Of a stretch of 5,041 nt of DNA, positions 1 to 4,892 are shown piece by piece. The stretch spans positions 1-5,041 of the forward strand of contig DAMG01000058.1 in NCBI GenBank assembly GCA_002497025.1, given 5' to 3'. Under the pieces are notes generated by a model, which did not search any database, had not been told where the DNA came from, and saw only the letters and a program-made list of their open reading frames with translations. How positions within the stretch are numbered: position 1 is the first letter of the stretch; each line of letters begins with the position of its first letter. Both the position numbers and the translations under genes were made by a program. Origin of the DNA: Euryarchaeota archaeon UBA126 (GTDB lineage Archaea > Thermoplasmatota > Poseidoniia > Poseidoniales > Thalassarchaeaceae).

Positions 1-318
1 TTCAAGCGCCCACCTATAAGACTTGAAAATCGTCGACGTTATCTTTTCCCAATACCTTTCATTGGTCTGCTTCTATTGACTTGGGCAATGATTGGAGAGG
101 CGCCCGATTTTATTGGTAATCTTGGATGGTTCTTAGCAATTTTACCGGGTCCCCTGTACATTCACCTATCCTATGCACCTAGATGGAGGATGCTTGATCG
201 AATAGATCGTGATCTAGATCCGTTTGATGGAATGAAGAGAACAATTGCTCCAGATAATTCCCCCGACCCTGATGAATTAGATGATGAAGATCTAGACGAG
301 GTTGTCTCAGAAGCATAG
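1..318 (+). CDS. Membrane protein with acidic C-terminal tail, 3' part of gene (partial)
   Basis: The frame is open from the first base of the window to a TAG at 316-318, so the gene starts outside the window and 105 C-terminal residues are visible. A TTG at 76 or ATG at 88 could serve as an internal start, but either would cut into the first hydrophobic segment, and nothing upstream looks like a ribosome-binding site. An Arg-rich stretch (residues 7-13) precedes a hydrophobic segment at about 15-31. A short turn and a second hydrophobic segment at about 41-59 follow, so this looks like a two-helix membrane hairpin or the last two helices of a larger protein. The positive stretch suggests the preceding loop is cytoplasmic. 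The last 35 residues are very rich in Asp and Glu and probably form a soluble disordered tail. I do not recognise the family. It converges on the thioesterase gene with a 14-bp gap. Confidence 0.7.
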   Translation, partial: FKRPPIRLENRRRYLFPIPFIGLLLLTWAMIGEAPDFIGNLGWFLAILPGPLYIHLSYAPRWRMLDRIDRDLDPFDGMKRTIAPDNSPDPDELDDEDLDEVVSEA

Positions 319-323
319 ATCTA

Positions 324-359
324 CAAGTAAAATCAGTCAAGTTTGATGTAATTTACTTG
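324..359. terminator. Inverted repeat between convergent genes, possible bidirectional terminator
   Basis: Perfect 8-bp arms CAAGTAAA (324-331) and TTTACTTG (352-359) flank a 20-nt loop. A competing pairing TCAAGT (337-342) / ACTTGA (355-360) exists inside it. The repeat lies just after the stop of the membrane protein gene and covers the last codons of the thioesterase gene. The stem is AT-rich with no strong T-run after it on either strand, so the terminator role is inferred from position only. Confidence 0.25.
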
Positions 360-755
360 AGCCACTGCTACAAGATTATTTTCAGTATCATATAGTTCCG
401 CTTCTGATAGACTCATCGTTCTTCCAGCCTTGATTACCCTTGCAACACATCGAACATCTGTATTGCAAGGTCTTAGGAATCTAATGTTAAAGTCAGTAGT
501 GGCGACTTTTGCTTCGGAACCAATCTTGGTTAGAATCGCCCAACAAGTTACGGTATCGGCAATTGTTGCGAGTAAACCACCGTGAAATGTCTCGTAAATT
601 CCATCCCACTTCTTGGCACGAGGAACATGACCTTCGCATTCCCCCTCATCAAGACGAAGTATTTCCATTTGTAACGTCTCAATAATGGGTACAGAGTGTA
701 TTCTTTTCATCATAGAATCGATTTCATTTTGGGACAGACTAGACGTTTCAACCAT
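333..755 (-). CDS. PaaI-like hotdog-fold acyl-CoA thioesterase
   Basis: The 140-residue length is normal for a single-domain PaaI/YdiI-type hotdog thioesterase, which hydrolyses acyl-CoA to free acid and CoA in the cytoplasm as a homotetramer. What is visible: the HGG signature at residues 58-60 in ETFHGGLLATIAD, the acidic residue D67 at the usual catalytic position on the following helix, and the second strand motif TTDFNIRFLRP at 86-96, typical of the family. The ATG at 755 is preceded by GAGGTG with 5-nt spacing, which fixes the start. That ribosome-binding site overlaps the TGA of the upstream kbl gene (9-bp gap), so the two are almost certainly cotranscribed and probably translationally coupled. 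The substrate cannot be read from the sequence. A link to acetyl-CoA or other CoA thioesters around kbl is inference. No sign of truncation. Confidence 0.85.
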   Translation of the reverse strand: MVETSSLSQNEIDSMMKRIHSVPIIETLQMEILRLDEGECEGHVPRAKKWDGIYETFHGGLLATIADTVTCWAILTKIGSEAKVATTDFNIRFLRPCNTDVRCVARVIKAGRTMSLSEAELYDTENNLVAVAQVNYIKLD

Positions 756-760
756 TTGAA

Positions 761-766
761 CACCTC
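761..766 (-). promoter_or_regulatory. Ribosome-binding site of the thioesterase gene, overlapping the kbl stop
   Basis: On the minus strand GAGGTG stands 5 nt before the ATG at 755. It is a near-full complement to the anti-Shine-Dalgarno core CACCTCC and shares its bases with the TGA stop of kbl (765-767), the arrangement expected for coupled translation. Confidence 0.7.
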
Positions 767-1946
767 AAATTAAACCGAGATTTTTTCCCACATGTTCAAA
801 GATTCTGAGAACCTGATCTAAGTCATCTCGGGTTAAACCAGCGGACATTTGAGTTCTAACTCTAGCCTTATCTCTAGCGACCATAGGGAATGTGATTGCA
901 CCAGCCATTACACCTTCTTGCGCTAGAGATTGAGAAAGTGATTTGGCGTTTGCAGATTCACCACACATCACTGGAATAATCGGTGTCTCAGATAGTCCAG
1001 TATCAAATCCTAATGATTGTAATTCTTCTCTGAAATAATTTGTATTTTGCCAAAGTCTTGCGTGGTGTTCTGGTTCTGCCATCAAAACCTCAACCGCTGC
1101 CTTTTGGGCGGCTGCAACACCCGGGGGCTGACTACCGGAGAGCAACCAAGAACGAGAATGATTGAGTGCATGTGTCCGAACATCCTCAGAACCTGCAACG
1201 ATTCCTCCCTGAACTCCAAGTGCTTTGGAAAATGAGCCAACCTCAAAATCAACCTTGCCTTGTAATTTGAAGTGGTCGACAATACCAGCTCCGCCTTCCC
1301 CTAGAACTCCCTCTCCATGACAATCATCAACGAATACCATTGCACCGTGTTCTTCGGCGAGAGAAGAAATCTCATCTAATGGTGCAATATCTCCGTCCAT
1401 TGAGAATACTCCATCGGTGATAATCAGTTTTCTATCGGCATTAGAATTATCATTCAGGACTGCTTCCAATGCGCCCATATCGTTGTGAGAGTAAACCGCC
1501 CGTTGGGCTTTTGTTAATCGAACTCCATCGATAATTGAACCATGATTTAGTTCGTCACTAATTATTACGTCCTGTTTCCCCTGCACTAGTGTTGGAATTA
1601 ATCCAACATTGGCTGTGTATCCAGCGGAGTAAATTAAGGATGCTTCAACACCCTTGAATTCAGCCACCTTTTGTTCTGCTTCTAAATGAATATCCATGGT
1701 GCCGGCTATAGCGCGAACAGAGCCGCTTCCTGCCCCGTATTTTTCGGTGGCTTCAATCATTGCCTGTACTATTTTTGGGTGGTTTGTCAAATTGAGATAG
1801 TTGTTAGCAGAGAGCATGATTGTTGATTTCCCATCCATTGTAACTCTTGGCTGATTAGCGGATTGGAGTGTCGGGGGATTCCATTCCAAACCCTGCTCTT
1901 TTAGCGCCTCGAAGCGCTCCTTCATCCATGAGGTGTCGCCGCTCAC
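765..1946 (-). CDS. kbl: Glycine C-acetyltransferase (2-amino-3-ketobutyrate CoA ligase)
   Basis: A 393-residue PLP enzyme of the alpha-oxoamine synthase family. KBL catalyses 2-amino-3-oxobutanoate + CoA to glycine + acetyl-CoA, the second step of threonine degradation through threonine dehydrogenase, in the cytoplasm. Seen in order: SANNYLNLTNHP (46-57); glycine-rich GAGSGSVRAIAGTMDIH (71-87); SDELNHGSIIDG (130-141) with H135, the usual ring-stacking residue; TDGVFSMDGDIAPL (177-190); VDDCHGEGVLG (206-216) with D207 and H210; and SFSKALG with K241 as the PLP Schiff-base lysine. The overall pattern is closer to KBL than to BioF, ALAS or serine palmitoyltransferase, though BioF-like activity cannot be excluded from motifs alone. 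The start is GTG at 1946, which overlaps the stop of an upstream small ORF as GTGA. ATG at 1925 (residue 8) is an alternative but lacks a ribosome-binding site. No threonine dehydrogenase gene is in view. Confidence 0.92.
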   Translation of the reverse strand: MSGDTSWMKERFEALKEQGLEWNPPTLQSANQPRVTMDGKSTIMLSANNYLNLTNHPKIVQAMIEATEKYGAGSGSVRAIAGTMDIHLEAEQKVAEFKGVEASLIYSAGYTANVGLIPTLVQGKQDVIISDELNHGSIIDGVRLTKAQRAVYSHNDMGALEAVLNDNSNADRKLIITDGVFSMDGDIAPLDEISSLAEEHGAMVFVDDCHGEGVLGEGGAGIVDHFKLQGKVDFEVGSFSKALGVQGGIVAGSEDVRTHALNHSRSWLLSGSQPPGVAAAQKAAVEVLMAEPEHHARLWQNTNYFREELQSLGFDTGLSETPIIPVMCGESANAKSLSQSLAQEGVMAGAITFPMVARDKARVRTQMSAGLTRDDLDQVLRIFEHVGKNLGLI

Positions 1947-2020
1947 GTACCTGACAGGTCGGCGACCTTGATGATTTCATCGGAACGGCAGACTAACTCT
2001 ATCGACGACTCTTTCAGCAC
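1943..2020 (-). CDS. 25-residue small ORF upstream of and overlapping kbl (putative leader peptide)
   Basis: Reading the minus strand, GTG at 2020-2018 opens a 25-codon frame ending in TGA at 1945-1943. The stop overlaps the kbl GTG start as GTGA. The peptide begins MLKESSIELVCR and ends IIKVADLSGT. A full Shine-Dalgarno GGGAGGT (2033-2027) lies exactly 6 nt before the GTG, the best ribosome-binding site in the window, whereas kbl itself has only a weak AGGT. These three facts together (strong site, right spacing, overlap junction) argue for translation and coupling to kbl. There is no signal peptide or membrane segment and no recognised family. It has a single Thr and a single Gly, so it is not a classical amino-acid-run attenuator peptide. 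It could be a coupling leader, a small functional protein, or chance. Confidence 0.5.
   Translation of the reverse strand: MLKESSIELVCRSDEIIKVADLSGT
1949..1981 (-). promoter_or_regulatory. Cluster of overlapping inverted repeats before the kbl start, candidate operator or attenuator
   Basis: Three inverted repeats are packed just upstream of the kbl GTG: ACCTG-A-CAGGT (1949-1959), AGGTCG-G-CGACCT (1956-1968) and GATGA-TT-TCATC (1970-1981). In the minus-strand RNA the middle ACCT can pair either with the upstream AGGT (5-bp stem, 3-nt loop) or with the downstream AGGT (4-bp stem, 3-nt loop). The downstream AGGT is also the only Shine-Dalgarno-like motif close to the kbl GTG. The stems are short and lie inside the small ORF. 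A protein-binding site in DNA is an equally open reading. Confidence 0.3.
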
Positions 2021-2026
2021 TAGGCA

Positions 2027-2033
2027 ACCTCCC
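2027..2033 (-). promoter_or_regulatory. Strong ribosome-binding site of the small ORF
   Basis: The minus strand reads GGGAGGT, 6 nt before the GTG at 2020. It is the longest anti-Shine-Dalgarno match seen in the window. No other gene can use it: kbl starts about 80 nt downstream, and the MBL gene is on the other strand. Confidence 0.55.
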
Positions 2034-2038
2034 AGTAC

Positions 2039-2914
2039 ATGGACAACCTAGCGCCCACTCTGACAATTCTTGGAACTGCGCAGGACGGTGGAGTGCCTCA
2101 AGCGGGATGTGGATGCTCAAATTGTATTGCAGCATTCGAAAACTCTCAAAGAGCTCGATTTCCGGTGTCTTTGGGAATTAGTGATAATGAGGGGGGAATG
2201 CACCTTATTGAAGCAACTCGGGCTCTGCCAGAACAATTGAAAATATGGGCAAATGCTTGTGGATTAGATAGCCCTGTAAGACCTGACTCGGTATTGCTAA
2301 CTCACGCCCATTTAGGCCATATCGAAGGAATTGGTCAATTTGGAAAAGAAGCAATGGGTTGCCAAAATCTTAGACTTGTGGCTAGTGACTCAGTGATTTC
2401 AATTCTTCAAAAAAGAAATCTGATGCACCCATTTGTAAGAGCCGATTATACTTCAGAGGGCAAACCTAACTTAGAACAAGGAGGAGTTAGGTTTGATTTC
2501 ATACCAGTTCCGCACAGAGATGATACTTCAGACACTCATGCGATTCTAATATCTGGGGAAAAGAAACGAGTTTTGTTTCTTCCTGATCATGATGATTGGG
2601 AACAAACATTGGAATCCGTTGGATATTCAAACCCAAATGATTGGTTTCAGGCTCTAGGTGCTACTCATGTTCTCCTAGATGCAACCTTTTGGAATGGAGA
2701 TGAATTATCCGGTCGTGACATGACAGAAGTGCCACACCCCACGGTTGAAGACACACTTGAAAGAGTTCGGAATGGGGCATTGGGAGGTCCTGAAATAATA
2801 CTGATTCACCTAAACCATACAAATCCACTCAACAATCCGGATAGCCCTCAATCTCGTCTGATTGGAGTCGCTGGTCACAGTATCGGTCGGAGAGGTTGGA
2901 GAATTGATTTGTAA
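2039..2914 (+). CDS. PqqB-like metallo-beta-lactamase-fold hydrolase
   Basis: A 291-residue MBL-fold protein, probably cytoplasmic. Near the N-terminus, ILGTAQDGGVPQAGCGCSNC (10-29) resembles the PqqB start, with C24, C26 and C29 as a likely zinc site. The MBL metal motif is THAHLGH (88-94): H89, H91 and H94 are present but the Asp of HxHxDH is Gly (G93). Further on are PHRDDTSD with H159, FLPDHDDW with D183 as the bridging-Asp candidate, LDATFW (213-218), PHP (232-234) and IHLNHTNP (256-263) with H257/H260. From memory, the HxHxGH form with PHRD and HxNHTNP defines a PqqB-related subfamily also found in Bacteroidetes and often annotated as PqqB; no pqqA, C, D or E is nearby, so PQQ synthesis is not supported. 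The ATG at 2039 is the first start after an in-frame TAG at 2021 and matches the family N-terminus. It has no ribosome-binding site, so it may be leaderless. The substrate is unknown. Confidence 0.85.
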   Translation: MDNLAPTLTILGTAQDGGVPQAGCGCSNCIAAFENSQRARFPVSLGISDNEGGMHLIEATRALPEQLKIWANACGLDSPVRPDSVLLTHAHLGHIEGIGQFGKEAMGCQNLRLVASDSVISILQKRNLMHPFVRADYTSEGKPNLEQGGVRFDFIPVPHRDDTSDTHAILISGEKKRVLFLPDHDDWEQTLESVGYSNPNDWFQALGATHVLLDATFWNGDELSGRDMTEVPHPTVEDTLERVRNGALGGPEIILIHLNHTNPLNNPDSPQSRLIGVAGHSIGRRGWRIDL

Positions 2915-2930
2915 GGTCAAATACTGATGC

Positions 2931-2940
2931 TTATTTGTAA
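2931..2940 (+). promoter_or_regulatory. Weak TATA-like element before ribK
   Basis: TTATTTGTAA is centred about 24 nt before the ribK ATG, the spacing of an archaeal TATA box for a leaderless transcript. The ribK start has only a poorly spaced AAGG (2953-2956, 2 nt from the ATG). The match to consensus is loose, and readthrough from the MBL gene 44 nt upstream is just as possible. Confidence 0.2.
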
Positions 2941-2958
2941 TGGGCTCAACGCAAGGCT

Positions 2959-3393
2959 ATGCAACTGTCTGGGACAGTAACCAGTGGACTTGGGCGTGCT
3001 CATGTTTTCATGGCTCAGAGCCACTATCAAGAGCAATTCAAGACGGTATTAGGATCTGGTGCTTGGCCTGGAACTCTAAATGTAGATATTTTAGACGAAA
3101 ATATCAGCACCTACAGAGAATTGAGAATCCTAGCAGGATTGGAAGAAGGTGAAACTTCAGCAAATATTGAATCAATTAGAATCGCTGGATTTGAGCGGGA
3201 TGGTACGTCTTTTGGTGGTGCTACTGCCTTCCCTGCAAGCATTTCATCTGATGAGAAAAATTGGATAGAATGTGCGATTCTTATCCCTGATTTAACTCGA
3301 CATACAAAAACAGCAGAGGTGATTTCGAGTGCTTTCCTGCGTGAAATATTACCTTGCTCTGATGACGAAATGGTTACTTTACGTCTAGGATGA
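2959..3393 (+). CDS. ribK: CTP-dependent riboflavin kinase (archaeal DUF120 family)
   Basis: RibK phosphorylates riboflavin to FMN using CTP rather than ATP; it is the archaeal enzyme for this step and unrelated to bacterial RibF. At 144 residues it has the usual length of the stand-alone domain. Seen: the opening LSGTVTSGLGRAHVF (3-17), matching the family's G-V-x-SGLGEG start; the HYQEQF segment (22-27); PGTLNV (37-42), where T39 and N41 correspond to the metal/nucleotide-binding Thr and Asn of the Methanocaldococcus enzyme; and the C-terminal TRHTKTAEVISSAFLRE (113-129), matching the family's H-S-x-E-I-I...LRE region. R13 stands where many members have Glu. ATG at 2959 is the only start: an in-frame TAA lies at 2938-2940. 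Its 3' end overlaps truA on the other strand by 20 bp. Because the family is archaeal, this gene is the main lineage evidence in the window. Confidence 0.9.
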   Translation: MQLSGTVTSGLGRAHVFMAQSHYQEQFKTVLGSGAWPGTLNVDILDENISTYRELRILAGLEEGETSANIESIRIAGFERDGTSFGGATAFPASISSDEKNWIECAILIPDLTRHTKTAEVISSAFLREILPCSDDEMVTLRLG

Positions 3394-4255
3394 GTCTCAG
3401 CCACTCTCTTTCCAAGATTGAACTATTTTCCATTCTTGCCAAGTTCAACCATTGCCTGTGAGCTCTCTTTCCCTCTGGTGGCATACTTATCCCCTCAATG
3501 ATTTCTAGATTCTCAAACTTATGAGAAAATTCAGGGTGTCCAAGTGACCACAAAATGAGACCGTTGGCCGGCGCTAGCCCCAAGTCAAATGGTTCATTGG
3601 GATTGTCTAAAGCCAGTGTAATATCATCCAATCGAATATCCTTCTTTACAAACTTATGAAGCGCTGAAGCCATTCGACGGATTTGATTCCAGAGGAAAGA
3701 ATCGGCAACTACCGTGAATCCCATCACACGACCGGCATCATCCTGCAAAGGTTTGCAGGATTCAATAATTCGAATCGGACTTCTATTGGAATCAAGTCTA
3801 CAGAAATTGGTGAAATCGTGTTGGCCAACAAATAGATTACAGGCACTCTTTAACTCATCAAATTCTAGCTCTGTAGGCCAACCGGGAATCATATCGCAAC
3901 GATAGACATAAAGCCGTTTTTCAGCAATTCTCGACCTTGTACCCTCAGGCACTCTACAAGCACTCCAGACCACTAAGTCTTCTGGTAGATGATCATTTAA
4001 TGCGGAAACCAATGAAGCCTCATCGATGATTTTAGCAATTTTCTTTGGAAGCAAAATTGTTGCCAAATTCATCCTTACGCTAACTCCTGAATCAGTCCTA
4101 CTCGACATCTCGAGACATGACTCACTCCACCATCCTAATTTCTCAATAGCCCCCTTAATTTCACCTTGAACAGTTCGAACATCCGGTTGGATTTGTGAGC
4201 CGTGAAAGTTAGCACCGTGATAGCCAAAGGCGACCATCATAAGGTCGCTATCCAC
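3374..4255 (-). CDS. truA: tRNA pseudouridine synthase TruA
   Basis: A 293-residue TruA/Pus3-family enzyme, which isomerises uridine to pseudouridine in the tRNA anticodon stem-loop (positions 38-40 in characterised members). Seen: N-terminal VAFGYHGANFHGSQIQP (8-24); the catalytic motif SRTDSGV (52-58) with nucleophile D55, where the usual GRTD Gly is Ser; KRLYVYRC (113-120) with the conserved Y116; VGQHDFTNFC (143-152), the family's G-x-HDFxxF; SFLWNQIRRM (186-195), matching the FLxxQ/MVRxM helix; and APANGLILWSLGHPEF near 229-244. All core elements are intact. The GTG at 4255 is preceded by AGAGGG with a 6-nt spacer, favouring it over the ATGs at residues 6 and 7, although those give a tighter family N-terminus. 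It lies 12 bp after the TPR gene and is probably cotranscribed with it. Its last seven codons, counting the stop, overlap the ribK 3' end. Confidence 0.92.
   Translation of the reverse strand: MDSDLMMVAFGYHGANFHGSQIQPDVRTVQGEIKGAIEKLGWWSESCLEMSSRTDSGVSVRMNLATILLPKKIAKIIDEASLVSALNDHLPEDLVVWSACRVPEGTRSRIAEKRLYVYRCDMIPGWPTELEFDELKSACNLFVGQHDFTNFCRLDSNRSPIRIIESCKPLQDDAGRVMGFTVVADSFLWNQIRRMASALHKFVKKDIRLDDITLALDNPNEPFDLGLAPANGLILWSLGHPEFSHKFENLEIIEGISMPPEGKRAHRQWLNLARMENSSILEREWLRLILDVK
3740..3761. repeat. 22-bp palindrome inside truA
   Basis: Arms ATCCTGCAAA (3740-3749) and TTTGCAGGAT (3752-3761) are perfect inverted repeats separated by GG. The frame is undisturbed: it encodes residues around 165-172 of TruA, a variable loop between the HDFTNFC and SFLWNQIRRM motifs. 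It could be a hairpin in the mRNA, a protein site or chance. Confidence 0.5.
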
Positions 4256-4261
4256 GCCGAA

Positions 4262-4267
4262 CCCTCT
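4262..4267 (-). promoter_or_regulatory. Ribosome-binding site of truA
   Basis: Minus-strand AGAGGG begins directly after the TPR gene stop (4268-4270) and ends 6 nt before the GTG at 4255. It decides the GTG start over the downstream ATG codons and suggests coupling with the TPR gene. Confidence 0.5.
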
Positions 4268-4816
4268 TCACTCTTCTAGTCCAAGGTACTCAATTGCCTC
4301 TTCAGCAGAGGAAAATCCTAGACCTAGTAGTGCAAAGGTAACTGCCTCAGAAATATACTGTCTGGCAATTGGTGCGCTTCTATCGAAGTTGGTCTTGAGA
4401 TCTATTGCCTCAATTAACCCTCTTGCGGCCTCATAGAGGTGGAATGAGACATCAGTTTCGTCAGATTCCTTTCCAATTTCCACTAGCTTGTGTAGTTGTC
4501 TGACAGCCATTGGGATTCGGTCGAATTCTACCAAAGCATTGGCATATGCAGCATTGTAATCCGCATTATCCGGAGCCATACTAGCCGCTCTACGGAAATA
4601 TGCATTGATTTGACCCTCGTTAATCCGATCATTCCCCTTGTCATCGAGGTTCCCATTTTCTTGGATATCAAACAAAGCGGCTTCCGCCCAGCCGTGGTAA
4701 CCGGCTGGGTCGTCAGGGTTAGAATCGATGTAACTCTCGAATACCCCCATAGCCCCAGCAAAGTCTCCGCCAGTAATCAGTTGAGCCGCCTGTGTAACTA
4801 TCTCGTCTGCACTCAT
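4268..4816 (-). CDS. TPR-repeat protein, 182 residues
   Basis: An all-helical soluble protein with tetratricopeptide-like repeats. Counting from the ATG at 4816, repeat-like helix pairs occupy about residues 8-37 (a GGDFAGAMGVFESYIDSNPDDP helix-turn), 38-52 (GYHGWAEAALFDI) and 70-88 (AYFRRAASMAPDNADY, with the Ala/Pro signature of TPR helix B). Another spans 90-115 (YANALVEFDRIPMAVRQLHKLVEIG). The C-terminal 60 residues are helical and end in an acidic AEEAIEYLGLEE tail. There is no signal peptide or membrane helix. I prefer the ATG at 4816 because GAGGA stands 6 nt before it. The in-frame ATG at 4846 adds ten residues but its only AGGT abuts the codon with no spacer. Such proteins are scaffolds for protein-protein contacts; the partner is unknown. 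It precedes truA by 12 bp, so the two probably form one operon, but a role in tRNA modification would be guesswork. Confidence 0.8.
   Translation of the reverse strand: MSADEIVTQAAQLITGGDFAGAMGVFESYIDSNPDDPAGYHGWAEAALFDIQENGNLDDKGNDRINEGQINAYFRRAASMAPDNADYNAAYANALVEFDRIPMAVRQLHKLVEIGKESDETDVSFHLYEAARGLIEAIDLKTNFDRSAPIARQYISEAVTFALLGLGFSSAEEAIEYLGLEE
4687..4709. repeat. GC-rich hairpin inside the TPR gene
   Basis: Perfect 8-bp arms CCCAGCCG (4687-4694) and CGGCTGGG (4702-4709) around a 7-nt loop. The stem is unusually GC-rich for this window. It encodes the PAGYHGWAEA stretch of the first TPR, so it may simply follow from the codons for Ala, Gly and Trp. Confidence 0.4.
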
Positions 4817-4822
4817 CTCTAT

Positions 4823-4827
4823 TCCTC
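4823..4827 (-). promoter_or_regulatory. Ribosome-binding site deciding the TPR gene start
   Basis: Minus-strand GAGGA lies 6 nt before the ATG at 4816. This spacing equals that of the small ORF and truA sites, which is why the shorter form of the TPR protein is preferred. Confidence 0.5.
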
Positions 4828-4836
4828 GTGTAACTC

Positions 4837-4892
4837 TCACTGTCATACCTGTTATGAACGGTGCGGCGTAGACCTTCCTGAATTGTCAGTGA
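4837..4892. other. Gap before the TPR gene with an imperfect inverted repeat
   Basis: Between the stop of the gene from the right edge and the TPR start there are 76 bp (46 bp if the longer start is used). Arms TCACTGTCA (4837-4845) and TGTCAGTGA (4884-4892) pair at 8 of 9 positions, enclosing 38 nt. I see no clear TATA box here. GTATAC at 4901-4906 is inside the preceding gene and is only a faint candidate. Confidence 0.25.

Noticed and set aside
1047..1282. Short frames on both strands within kbl
   Set aside because: They overlap the conserved PLP-lysine region of kbl in other frames, with unprotein-like composition.
1900..1920. Near-palindrome AGCGC...GCGCT in the 5' part of kbl
   Set aside because: One mismatch pair in a 16-bp element that encodes the plain helix FEALK. 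Explained by codon choice.
1947..2038. Possible tRNA or other structured RNA in the kbl-MBL gap
   Set aside because: No T-loop GTTCRA motif, no acceptor-stem pairing and no CCA. The inverted repeats are short and better read as part of the small ORF leader.
2940..3152. 70-codon plus-strand frame starting just before ribK
   Set aside because: Out of frame with ribK, Trp/Cys/Arg-rich and without a ribosome-binding site. RibK in the neighbouring frame matches its family from the first residues.
3111..3404. 97-codon minus-strand frame inside ribK
   Set aside because: It is the shadow of RibK, whose family motifs run through the whole region. The product has no recognisable feature.
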